Origin: Rhizobium lentis
GTDB taxonomy: Bacteria > Pseudomonadota > Alphaproteobacteria > Rhizobiales > Rhizobiaceae
Assembly (NCBI RefSeq): GCF_014200175.1
Contig: NZ_JACHBD010000001.1
Coordinates: 372,001 to 436,000, forward strand
Reading direction: 5' to 3'
Length of the DNA stretch: 64,000 bases
Shown here: positions 1 through 7,566 of the stretch, one piece after another
Position numbering within the stretch: the first letter of the stretch is position 1
How the letters are laid out: each line of letters opens with the position of its first letter
The notes under the pieces: generated by a model
Databases searched by the model: none
What the model was told of the DNA's origin: nothing
The model's input: the letters and a program-made list of their open reading frames with translations, nothing else
Position numbers and translations under genes: made by a program

Positions 1-671
1 TTGTCCTCGATCACAGCATTGGTGGCCCGCACCAGCGCTATCACGCCTTTCGAACTATCGGCTTGCGTCTGATCGAGATGATTGCCCTGGATCAGAATAT
101 TGCTGCTGTCGTTCACCTGGACGGCGTCGGCCCTAGCGCCATGGCTGTTCGTGACCGTGTTGTTGAGAAGTTTGACGCCATCGACCTTTTCGATCCAGAT
201 GCCGTCGCCTTTGACGCCCGAGATCTTGCTGTCTTCGATCGTGATGTTCTTGCTGCTGCGAAAGGTCACCGAACCTGCTTCGGCCGACGATCCCGCCTTG
301 TCAATCTCGACGTTGCGCACCGTCCAATTCGAGACATTGCCGCCATAGATGGCCGCACCGCCGCTGTTTGATATCTTGAGGTTCTCAATGACGATGTTCG
401 AGGCGTAAAGACTGTGGACGCCGTCATTGCCCCCATGGATGACAGGCGCCTCACCCGTCCCGTAACTGCCGATCTTGATCGGCGCATCGGCGCTGCCGGA
501 ATGTTTGATATCGAACTGCTCGTTGAAGACGCTTCCCTTGGCGAGAAGCACGCTGTCGCCCGGTTTCAGCGTCAAGGATTCCACTTTGGACAAAGTCGCA
601 AAAGCCGAGTTCTGGCCCGTCCCGCTGTTGCGGTCGGAGCCAGTCGCTGAGTTCACATAGTAGATTGTCAT
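1..671 (-). CDS. Right-handed parallel beta-helix protein (5' part, runs off the left edge)
   Basis: Reading the minus strand from ATG at 671 gives 223 uninterrupted codons to the edge of the window, so the C-terminus is missing. The protein begins MTIYYVNSATGSDRNSGTG, a start typical of secreted beta-helix polysaccharide lyases and epimerases that have no classical signal peptide. It then shows regularly spaced beta-helix rungs rich in N, G, I and V, such as SNIVIENLKISNSGGAAIYG, KNITIEDSKISGVKGDGIWI and VKLLNNTVTNSHG. Such proteins bind or cleave acidic polysaccharides, often after type I secretion. The catalytic residues cannot be judged from this part, so lyase, epimerase and structural adhesin all remain possible. 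The 245 bases upstream contain no other convincing gene. Confidence 0.8.
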   Translation of the reverse strand, partial: MTIYYVNSATGSDRNSGTGQNSAFATLSKVESLTLKPGDSVLLAKGSVFNEQFDIKHSGSADAPIKIGSYGTGEAPVIHGGNDGVHSLYASNIVIENLKISNSGGAAIYGGNVSNWTVRNVEIDKAGSSAEAGSVTFRSSKNITIEDSKISGVKGDGIWIEKVDGVKLLNNTVTNSHGARADAVQVNDSSNILIQGNHLDQTQADSSKGVIALVRATNAVIED

Positions 672-916
672 ATCGCCATGTTGCCCTGTTCGTCGGATCG
701 CTATGTCGCCGCGCGATCGGCCAGGGTCGGCTGATCGGAACGCGGCGGGGGCAACCGTCCATGGCAAGAAGGCGAGAAGATGTTGTCAATGCGGCAGCGG
801 CTAAGTTCGCGGGTCTTATTCCACAGCCAATGGCGCGAGCTCCGTTCAATTGCAAGATAGCTGCAACCCAGCTTCATAAACTGACGACCCGAGGGCGAAT
901 AAATCTCGGTTGTACG

Positions 917-1153
917 CTATCGTACCTTCCCTTCCCTTGAGCGCGCCGCAGACCTCGCTTCATTCAGCAAGACCCACTTCCGCGATTTCGCCACCAGATC
1001 GGCGGAATGGCCCACGGCCCAGATCTGTGGACCGGGCGCTGTGCGGCGATCCTCTCGCTCGCCATCGTCGAAAGCGAAAAGGGGGCAGCCGCGACAGTCG
1101 CCGCGGCGCTGACACTTGGCCGGGTTGCCGGCCTCGCCGTTTGGTTTGCACAT
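917..1153 (-). CDS. Small Cys-rich protein, unknown function
   Basis: This 78-residue reading frame starts at ATG 1153 behind an AAGAGAAG ribosome site. The N-terminus is MCKPNGEAGNPAKCQRRGDC followed by RGCPLF, giving four cysteines at residues 2, 14, 20 and 23 (C-x11-C-x5-C-x2-C), which suggests a small metal or iron-sulfur site. The rest is hydrophilic and has no recognised domain. It lies 68 bases downstream of the hemerythrin gene on the same strand, so the two may be co-transcribed. A longer in-frame start seven codons upstream (ATG at 1174) is possible. I do not recognise the family. The call rests on the ribosome site, the spacing and the cysteine pattern. Confidence 0.5.
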   Translation of the reverse strand: MCKPNGEAGNPAKCQRRGDCRGCPLFAFDDGEREDRRTAPGPQIWAVGHSADLVAKSRKWVLLNEARSAARSREGKVR

Positions 1154-1221
1154 GGTTCTTCTCTTGATATTCAAAGGATGCCACGGGCGGAGCCTCGGTC
1201 CTCCCGCCCGCAGCCGTCTTC

Positions 1222-1929
1222 TCAGGCCGCCAGCTTCAGCGTGTCGGCAAGCTTGGCGAAGTCGCCGGCCGAGAGCCCCGGACGGACGGCGAAGTCGATG
1301 ACCGCCTGGAAGATTTCCGGCGGCGCATCCTTCTTCATGGCGCCGAGGAGTGCGGCACGCTCCGCCGGATTGATGGCCGGGATCATGATGCGCATGAAGG
1401 CCATGCTCTTCTCCGGCGGCAGAGAGCCGATGATGCGCATCTCGATGCCGAATATTTCTTCGTCGTTAAAGTTTCGCCACAGCAGAGGGCCGGTTACGGC
1501 CTCCTCCTCATGCATATGCGCGAGGTCGTCGGCGAGATAGGCGGCAAAGGCGAGATAAAGCTTGCGGCCGCTGGCAGCCTTGTGCAGCGGCGAGGCTTTT
1601 TCCCAGGCGACGATCAGTTCTTCCAGCTCCCGGAATGCGGTGCGGTGGTCGTCATGCTGTTCGTCGAGCGTGACGGTCGACACCCCCTTCTCGGCAAGCG
1701 CCACGTGGATGTTGTCGTCCTCGTGAGTGACGTGGGAGGCGGCCAGCGTCAGGTAATGGCGCAGGTCGCCGGTCAGGAAGACCGTCTCCTCGACATTCTG
1801 GAAATCGGCCGTGCCGAGACGCCCGAGCAGATCGCAGCCGGCCTTACGCAGGCCCTTGTGTATGGCGCCGTAAATGTCGTAACGGCCGTTGAGATCGGGA
1901 ATGCTGGTAAGCGAGAATTCATGGCTCAT
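1222..1929 (-). CDS. Hemerythrin-domain (HHE) protein
   Basis: This 235-residue all-helical protein has His and carboxylate ligands spaced as in bacterial hemerythrin-like proteins: YDIYGAIHKGLR near residue 20, SHVTHEDDNIH near 66-76, DEQHDDH near 90 and HMHEEE near 138. Such proteins hold a non-heme di-iron site that binds O2 or handles nitric oxide and iron. There is no signal peptide, so it should be cytoplasmic. The C-terminal third (about 160-235) is helical and outside the classic four-helix bundle. It is divergent from two flavin split-barrel genes. The shared upstream region carries a regular set of TTAG(G/C)A repeats, so control by the neighbouring regulator is plausible. Confidence 0.85.
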   Translation of the reverse strand: MSHEFSLTSIPDLNGRYDIYGAIHKGLRKAGCDLLGRLGTADFQNVEETVFLTGDLRHYLTLAASHVTHEDDNIHVALAEKGVSTVTLDEQHDDHRTAFRELEELIVAWEKASPLHKAASGRKLYLAFAAYLADDLAHMHEEEAVTGPLLWRNFNDEEIFGIEMRIIGSLPPEKSMAFMRIMIPAINPAERAALLGAMKKDAPPEIFQAVIDFAVRPGLSAGDFAKLADTLKLAA

Positions 1930-2012
1930 GATGGTTTCCTCTCATTGGCCGGCGCCTCTTTCTGTGCGCCGGGCTGATGACCGGGAGATAACCGAGGCCT
2001 GTGCGCGGCGCT

Positions 2013-2060
2013 TCCTAAAACCATCCTAAGCACTTGGAACGATTGCTAAGAATATCCTAA
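2013..2060. promoter_or_regulatory. Four T(C/G)CTAA direct repeats between divergent genes
   Basis: TCCTAA starts at 2013, 2024 and 2055, and TGCTAA starts at 2044. The spacings are therefore 11, 20 and 11 bases, that is, two pairs of half-sites each one helical turn apart. Direct repeats at 11 bases are what OmpR/PhoB-type winged-helix regulators usually bind. The site sits between the hemerythrin gene (starts 1929, minus) and the flavin-barrel genes (start 2100, plus). The binding protein is inferred, not seen. Confidence 0.45.
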
Positions 2061-2099
2061 CCAACTATCATCGCCTGAATTCGAGGTGGGGAAAAAGCA

Positions 2100-2576
2100 T
2101 TGCTGGGGCCGGAACTCGCAGAATTCATAGAAAGTCCCGTCATGATGCTGTTCGCGACGCGCGACGAGGCTGGCCGACCGATGATTGGCCGCGGCTCCGG
2201 CGTGCGCGTCGACCGGCAGAGCGGGCATCTGCACTTTCTCGCCTCCCGCTGCCAATGGCCGAAAGCGGTAAGCGAGGCGCTGCCTGGCCGGCCGATTGCC
2301 ACGACCTATGTGCGTGCCGCCGACTACAAGGCCTGCCAGATCAAGGGCTGGGTACTGGAAGCAAGGCCGGCGGACGCCGCCGGCCGCGCACGGGGCGAGG
2401 CCTATGTCGCAGAACAGCTGGCGCGAATGCTGGCACTCGGGGTCACCCGGATGCAGCTCTCCAGCACACTGTCGGACCGGGAACTCATCTGCCTGACGAT
2501 CGAGCCGCAGGAGATCTTCGAGCAGACGCCGGGCCCGGGCGCTGGGCGCAGGTTGACGCCGGAAGCCGCTGCATGA
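2100..2576 (+). CDS. Flavin split-barrel (pyridoxamine 5'-phosphate oxidase-like) protein
   Basis: This 158-residue protein has the layout of the FMN-binding split-barrel family. It begins LGPELAEFIESPVMMLFATR and continues with DEAGRPMIGRGSGVRVD and the strand GHLHFLASR. Members bind FMN, F420 or heme, and many have no known substrate. The likely start is TTG at 2100, because GAGGTGGGGA lies just upstream and the first ATG falls too far into the first strand. The stop overlaps the start of the next gene (ATGA), so translation of the two is coupled. Function is unknown. The pairing with a GAF-containing sensor and a hemerythrin suggests redox or gas sensing. Confidence 0.75.
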   Translation: MLGPELAEFIESPVMMLFATRDEAGRPMIGRGSGVRVDRQSGHLHFLASRCQWPKAVSEALPGRPIATTYVRAADYKACQIKGWVLEARPADAAGRARGEAYVAEQLARMLALGVTRMQLSSTLSDRELICLTIEPQEIFEQTPGPGAGRRLTPEAAA

Positions 2577-3919
2577 TCCCGCTCGAAAGGCTGCGCGACA
2601 GCCTTGAGGGAGTCATTCCCTCCATCATCGCCACTACTGATGCCGACGGGATGCCCAATATTTCCTATCTCTCGCACGTGCATTATGTCGACGAGACGCA
2701 TGTTGCGCTCTCCAACCAGTTCTTCTCCAAGACCGCCGCCAATGTGGCGCGCAACGGGCTTGCGACCGTGATGGTGGTCGATGGCTATAGCGGCCAGCAG
2801 CACGTGCTCGACTTAGTGTTCGATCGCTCCGAGACGGAGGGCGAGACGTTCGAGCGGGTGGCGATCCATCTGGCGATCCTGGAAAGCCGGATGAGCGGGA
2901 TCATGAAGCTGCGCGCCGTCGACATCTACCGGGTGGAGGACTGTCGGGCCGTGCCGGCGGCCCATCCGCTGGTCGAGCCGGCGCCCCTCGTCCTGCCCGA
3001 TTTGATGAGTAAGGTGGCGCGGCTGACGGCACGAATGTCGGATTGCGGCGATCCGGAAACGCTGCTCGACGCGACACTCGAAGGCATGGGCGAACTCTTC
3101 GGCTACCGCCATTCCATGGTCCTGGTGCCGGACGGCGAACGCGGCGGGCTGACGACGATCGCCAGCCGCGGCTACGACCAGTTCGGCTTCGGCGCCGAGG
3201 TTCCGGCCGGACGCGGCGTTATCGGGCTTGCGGCCGAGCGGCGACGCAATGTGCGGATCACCGATCTCAGTCGCGGCCAGCGCTACATCCAGGCGGTGCG
3301 GGCCATGGCGGGCGTCGAGGATGCGACGCCGATCCCACTTCCGGCGCTCGACAAGCCGCTCAGCCAGATCGCGCTGCCGCTTGTCGCGCGGGGAAGGCCT
3401 GTCGGCGTGCTGTTTTCAGAATCGACCGAGCGCTTCACCTTCCGCCATCGCGACGAGGAGGCGCTGATCGTGATCGCAGCGCATCTCGCCACCGCGCTCT
3501 CCTTCCTGTCCGAGGAACGCGAGCGGGCGGAGACGAATGGGCGGGAAAGGGCGGAGGCCCCGGCCGACCAGGCCGGCAGCATGCAAGCCGACCGGCGCAT
3601 CGCCGTGCGCTTCTATCCGCGCGACGGCTCTCTGTTCGTCGACGACGACTATCTGATCCGCGGCGTGCCCGGGCGGCTGCTCCTGCACTTCCTCGAGGAC
3701 TATATGCGGACCGGCAAGCGGGACTTTCTGAACCGCGAGATCCGCCGCGACCGGCGCCTGCAACTGCCCGACTTCAAGGACAATCTGGAAACCCGGCTGA
3801 TCCTCCTGCGCCGGCGACTGGATGAAAAGGCGGGTCCGATCATGCTCGAACGCGCCGACCGGGGCCGTCTGCGGCTGACACTCGCCGGGCGGCCGGAGAT
3901 TGAGGTGGTAGAGGAGTGA
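2573..3919 (+). CDS. Flavin split-barrel, GAF and winged-helix-like fusion regulator
   Basis: This 448-residue protein reads as three modules. Residues 1-130 are a pyridoxamine-oxidase-like split barrel (SIIATTDADGMPNISYLSHV). Residues about 144-310 are a GAF domain (LLDATLEGMGELFGYRHSMV, later SQIALPLVARGRPVGVLFSE). Residues about 340-445 resemble an OmpR-type winged helix, with DDDYLIRGVPGRLLLHFLED, then DNLETRLILLRRRLDE, then a GRLRLTL wing. A polar linker at about 318-338 separates GAF and C-terminal part. The natural reading is a flavin- or heme-binding sensor whose C-terminus binds DNA. The start overlaps the preceding stop. The first two domain calls are solid. The DNA-binding role of the third rests on pattern similarity. 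Confidence 0.75.
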   Translation: MIPLERLRDSLEGVIPSIIATTDADGMPNISYLSHVHYVDETHVALSNQFFSKTAANVARNGLATVMVVDGYSGQQHVLDLVFDRSETEGETFERVAIHLAILESRMSGIMKLRAVDIYRVEDCRAVPAAHPLVEPAPLVLPDLMSKVARLTARMSDCGDPETLLDATLEGMGELFGYRHSMVLVPDGERGGLTTIASRGYDQFGFGAEVPAGRGVIGLAAERRRNVRITDLSRGQRYIQAVRAMAGVEDATPIPLPALDKPLSQIALPLVARGRPVGVLFSESTERFTFRHRDEEALIVIAAHLATALSFLSEERERAETNGRERAEAPADQAGSMQADRRIAVRFYPRDGSLFVDDDYLIRGVPGRLLLHFLEDYMRTGKRDFLNREIRRDRRLQLPDFKDNLETRLILLRRRLDEKAGPIMLERADRGRLRLTLAGRPEIEVVEE

Positions 3920-4054
3920 GCGGGTGGCGAGGTTTCGCTGCTTGGCGCATTTCGTGTCTTTAGGCATTGGAACGCGGCAAGTTATCCGAAAAAATCCGGA
4001 GCGGGAATTGCAGGAACTCGCAACGTGTAAAGATTGGGGCGGCAATAGAAGTTT

Positions 4055-4232
4055 TGCCGTGTGGCCCCCTCATCTGCCTGCCGGCATCTTCTCCCCGCTG
4101 GGGAGAAGATGAGTCGAAGCAACGTCTCGCCCTTCTTGAACGCACCCTTTGTGGACACCAAGCTAGCGACTTGCCCACTTCTCCCCTCGGGGAGAAGATG
4201 CCGGCGGACAGATGAGGGAGCCACGCGGCACA
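4055..4232. repeat. RIME-like intergenic mosaic element with two hairpins
   Basis: Two strong hairpins lie between convergent genes. The first has 12-base arms at 4085-4096 and 4100-4111 around loop GCT. The second has 9-base arms at 4178-4186 and 4189-4197. The outer flanks (from about 4061 and to about 4231) are also inverted copies of each other, containing CCTCATCTG on one side and CAGATGAGG on the other. This matches the description of the rhizobial RIME1 element as a roughly 100-200-base unit with two large palindromes. It may also end transcription from both sides. Confidence 0.7.
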
Positions 4233-4259
4233 GCCTCCAAGACAGCTAGAATCGTGTTC

Positions 4260-5537
4260 CTACCCCCTCGCCCGCAGCGCCACCCTCATCGGCAGCCGCG
4301 CGGTGGCCAGCGCCGGCAGTGCGCCGCCGATCACGCCAACCGCCAGCCCGAGCAGACCTGCCGTCCAAATCACATCCGGCGTCACGACGAGCTGAAATGC
4401 CATCTTCGTATTGTTGGCGCCCATCGTGCTCGCCTGCCAGCCGTCGAAGGCGAGCCGGGAGGCGATGGCGCCGGCGGCCGCTCCGAGGGCCGAGAGCAGC
4501 ACCGCCTCCACCCAAGTAGCGGTGAAGGCCGGCAGGCGGGCAAAACCGAGGAGCCGCAGCGTGGCGATTTCCCGGGCGCGGTCTGAGACCGAGCTCATCA
4601 TCGTATTCAGGGCTCCAGCCGCAGCACCCACCGCCATCAGAAGCGCAATCGGCCAGCCGAACAGGCGGATCAGGCTTTCGGTCCGCTCGGCCTGGCCGGC
4701 ATAGAGATCGGCCTCGGGGACGGCGGCAAGCGGCGTGCCGGGCAAGCTGGAGAGCCGTTCGCGCAGAGCCGCCAGCGCCCCGGGCGGATCGCCTTCCAGC
4801 CGGACCCGCAGGCTCTGCACCTGCCCATGCCGGTCGAAAGCCGATTGCACCGCTTGCAGATCCGCCCAAATCTCCGATTCAAAGGCGCCGCCGCCTGACG
4901 TGAAATGCCCGACAATCCTCCAGTCGAGCGCGCCAAACCGGATCGTGTCGCCGACCGCAAAGCCGGGAAAGGTGTCCGCGATGCGGGCGCCGACGACGAT
5001 CTCGCGCGCACCCGGCGAAAACAGCCGTCCTTGCGAAAGCCGTGCGCGCTCGCGCAAGGCAGGGCCGGCCACGTCCATGCCCCTCAAAGACAGCGTCTGC
5101 TCGGCGCCGTCGCCTTGCCGGACATCGACGGGAACGACGATCTCGCGCGACAAAGCCAGCTCGCCTGCTCCGTCGCGGGCGATCCCAGGGTCGCGAGGGA
5201 TCCCAGGGTTGCGAGTGATCCCAGGGTTGCGAGCAATCCCAGGGTTGCGGGCGATCCCGGTATCGCCGCTCATGGCGGCAAGGCTGCGGATTGCTTCGGC
5301 CGGCACCTCCGAGCCGGTCTCCTGATTGGTCCCTCCGCCGAGAACGACGGCGATATCGGGCGAGCCGGCGCCGGCAAGCGCGGTCTCGAAGCCGCGCGCC
5401 ATGGCCAGAAAGCCCGCCAGCACCGCCACGACGAGGGCGACCGACAGCACCATCGACAGCGAGATCCAAAGCCGCCGAGGCAGACTGCCGAGATTGACTC
5501 TGATCATGAGAAATATCTGCTTGAGCACTGATGACAT
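4260..5537 (-). CDS. MacB/FtsX-type ABC transporter permease
   Basis: This 425-residue protein has one N-terminal membrane helix (about 20-42), a large extracytoplasmic domain and three C-terminal helices (about 290-420), the layout of FtsX/MacB permeases. It is the last gene of a four-gene export operon and starts four bases after the stop of the paired permease. ATG at 5537 is preferred because a start at 5561 would overlap the preceding gene by 20 bases. The extracytoplasmic domain contains five hexapeptide repeats of the type GIARNP at about residues 90-120. The substrate is unknown. Two-permease systems of this kind export peptides, lipids or antimicrobials. Confidence 0.85.
   Translation of the reverse strand: MSSVLKQIFLMIRVNLGSLPRRLWISLSMVLSVALVVAVLAGFLAMARGFETALAGAGSPDIAVVLGGGTNQETGSEVPAEAIRSLAAMSGDTGIARNPGIARNPGITRNPGIPRDPGIARDGAGELALSREIVVPVDVRQGDGAEQTLSLRGMDVAGPALRERARLSQGRLFSPGAREIVVGARIADTFPGFAVGDTIRFGALDWRIVGHFTSGGGAFESEIWADLQAVQSAFDRHGQVQSLRVRLEGDPPGALAALRERLSSLPGTPLAAVPEADLYAGQAERTESLIRLFGWPIALLMAVGAAAGALNTMMSSVSDRAREIATLRLLGFARLPAFTATWVEAVLLSALGAAAGAIASRLAFDGWQASTMGANNTKMAFQLVVTPDVIWTAGLLGLAVGVIGGALPALATARLPMRVALRARG
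5181..5270 (-). repeat. In-frame 18-base tandem repeat inside the permease gene
   Basis: Copies of an 18-base unit containing GATCCCAGGGTTGCG start at 5181, 5199, 5217, 5235 (first base changed) and 5253. On the coding strand they give five hexapeptides: GIARNP, GIARNP, GITRNP, GIPRDP and GIARDG. The unit length is a multiple of three, so gain or loss of copies keeps the frame. Confidence 0.85.
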
Positions 5538-5541
5538 TGGA

Positions 5542-6681
5542 CTATCTCGTTCTGAAGGCATTGATGATCGGGAGACGCATGGCGCTGATCGCAGGCAGCA
5601 ACCCGGTCAGCAGGCCGAGCCCCGCGATGATGGCCAAAGATTTCATGAGAAGGGTCGCGCCGAAGACGAGGCCGAATTCCGGCCCGATCGAAAGCGTCGC
5701 GAGCTTAGCGAGAACGAGCCCGCTTGCGCCGCCGACAACGAAGATAAACAGCGTCTCGCCGACGACAAGCGCCATGATCCGCCCACTGGAAAAGCCGAGC
5801 ACCTTCATGACGCCGATCTCGAAACGACGCTCGCGCACGGCAAACAGCATAGTGTTGATCACGATCATCAGGATGGTGACGAAGGCCGCACCGACGACAA
5901 GGCTGACGATAAGGCCGACATCGGCGAATTGCCTGAAAAACGCCTCGAGGAATTGCTTTTCCGATTGCGTCCTCGTCTGCGCCGCCGAATTGGCAAACAG
6001 TGCGTCGATCCGCGCCGCCAGTATGCCTGGCGACACGCCCGGGCGCGGACGCACCACAAAGGCGTCGACCGTATCCTTGTCGCGCGCACGAGCGGCATTG
6101 AGCGCCTCATAGCGAGCCAATATGAAATAGGTGTCGGTGCCGGCATCAGCGCCCTCGAAGATGCCCGCGATCGTGAAGCTCCAGTTCCGGCTGCCGTCGG
6201 TCCTGGTCAGCTGGCCGGTAAAGCCGATGCGCTGGCCGATTGACCAGCCCTGAGCCTCCGCCAGCGCCCGGCCGACCAACACCCGGTCGCCGCCCTCTTC
6301 GAGCGCCGCGGTCAGCTCCGGCGTGAGCCCGAGCTCTTCTCCGTTGGCCGCAGCAATGGCCTGCGGCTCGACGGCGCTGACGACAACCACATTGCTCTCG
6401 ACCTCGACAAAACCCCGCATGCGCGCGGTATAGGCGACGGCGGCGATATCGGGGTCGGCCGCGATGCGATTGATATAGGCAAGCGGCAAGGGCAGGCCTC
6501 GTCCCGACTTGTTGAAGACGCCGAGCAGATTGTCGCTGGCGCCGGCGGCGCCCTGGCTGCCGGCAACGAAGCTCGCCGTCAGCCCGTAGATCAGAAAGGC
6601 GACGCCGACCGAGAACATCAGCAGGATGGCGCGCAGCCGCTTGCGCCAGGCATTGCGCCGCATGAGCTCGAAGAAGGTCAT
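5542..6681 (-). CDS. FtsX-family ABC transporter permease
   Basis: This 379-residue permease has an N-terminal membrane helix (residues about 17-40), a periplasmic domain of about 210 residues and three C-terminal helices starting with VGLIVSLVVGAAFVTILMIV. The motif VRERRFEIGVMKVLGFS before the third helix is the cytoplasmic coupling segment typical of FtsX/MacB/LolC proteins. Its start overlaps the stop of the ATPase gene (ATGA at 6678-6681), so the two are translationally coupled. It should pair with the second permease as a heterodimer. The substrate cannot be told from sequence. Confidence 0.87.
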   Translation of the reverse strand: MTFFELMRRNAWRKRLRAILLMFSVGVAFLIYGLTASFVAGSQGAAGASDNLLGVFNKSGRGLPLPLAYINRIAADPDIAAVAYTARMRGFVEVESNVVVVSAVEPQAIAAANGEELGLTPELTAALEEGGDRVLVGRALAEAQGWSIGQRIGFTGQLTRTDGSRNWSFTIAGIFEGADAGTDTYFILARYEALNAARARDKDTVDAFVVRPRPGVSPGILAARIDALFANSAAQTRTQSEKQFLEAFFRQFADVGLIVSLVVGAAFVTILMIVINTMLFAVRERRFEIGVMKVLGFSSGRIMALVVGETLFIFVVGGASGLVLAKLATLSIGPEFGLVFGATLLMKSLAIIAGLGLLTGLLPAISAMRLPIINAFRTR

Positions 6682-7382
6682 CGGCCCGCCCTTTCCTCGT
6701 TGACGAATTCGCCCTTGTTCAGATGCAGCGTACGCCGGGCGAAGGAAGCGGCCTCGGGATCATGCGTGACCATGATGATGGTCTTCTGAAGCTCGCGATT
6801 GAGAAAGCTCAGCATCTCGAGGATATCATTGGCCGATTTTCGATCGAGATCGCCGGTCGGTTCGTCGCAGAGAAGAAGATCGGGATCTCCGACGATGGCG
6901 CGCGCGATGCCGACACGCTGCTGCTGCCCGCCGGACATGCTGGTGGGAAACTGCCGCTGCCGGCCGGCAAGCCCGACGAGTTCCATGACAGTATCGACTC
7001 GGGCCCGCCGCTCCCTGCGCCCGAGGGGTTTCAGAAGCAGCGGCAGCTCGATGTTTTCCGCCGCATTCAGCATCGGCAGCAGGTTGTAGAATTGGAAGAC
7101 GATGCCCATGCTGTGTGCTCTCCAGGCCGCCCTGGCCCCTTCGCCCATCTGTTCGAGATGGCTGCGCCCGATCCGGATCTCGCCGGCATCGGGGCCGTCG
7201 ATACCACCGAGCATATTCAGCAGCGTTGATTTCCCCGAGCCGGACGGCCCCATGACAGCAACGAAGTCGCCGCGCGGAATGGAAAGGTCGAGTCCGGAGA
7301 AAATCGGGATCGTCTCTGTCCCGATCCTGAACGCCTTTTTGACGCCGGCAAGCGCGATGAAGGGGGCTTGGCTGTCGATCAT
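6678..7382 (-). CDS. ABC transporter ATP-binding protein (LolD/MacB type)
   Basis: This 234-residue ATPase carries Walker A GPSGSGKST, a Q-loop in MGIVFQFYNLLPMLNAAENI, the signature MSGGQQQRVGIARA and Walker B LLLCDEPTGDLD. That combination is typical of the MacB/LolD class. The start at 7382 is chosen because AAGGAG lies seven bases upstream. A much longer in-frame extension upstream is low in similarity and crosses a palindromic repeat. It energises the two permeases encoded directly downstream and works with the periplasmic adaptor encoded upstream. Confidence 0.9.
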   Translation of the reverse strand: MIDSQAPFIALAGVKKAFRIGTETIPIFSGLDLSIPRGDFVAVMGPSGSGKSTLLNMLGGIDGPDAGEIRIGRSHLEQMGEGARAAWRAHSMGIVFQFYNLLPMLNAAENIELPLLLKPLGRRERRARVDTVMELVGLAGRQRQFPTSMSGGQQQRVGIARAIVGDPDLLLCDEPTGDLDRKSANDILEMLSFLNRELQKTIIMVTHDPEAASFARRTLHLNKGEFVNEERAGR

Positions 7383-7422
7383 TGCTTTGCTCCTTGGTGA
7401 TGGGTTGTCGATATCGCAGAGG

Positions 7423-7470
7423 CCGCTCTCGTCCTTCGAGGCCCCTGTGGGGATCTCTGTGTGAGAGCGG
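7423..7470. repeat. Short palindromic intergenic repeat, copy 1
   Basis: Arms CCGCTCTC (7423-7430) and GAGAGCGG (7463-7470) enclose a core with TCCTTCGAGGCCCCTG. The same core recurs at 8803-8818 on the other side of the adaptor gene, so this is a dispersed repeat rather than a gene-specific signal. It lies between the adaptor and ATPase genes and may attenuate transcription. Confidence 0.6.
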
Positions 7471-7566
7471 AGAGAGGGAGGGCCACGGAGTACGCCGGTC
7501 AGCCACCGCCCCACGGCACCACGATCAGTCCTCATCCCCGGTGCGTAGGCCAACGGCCGGGGCATC

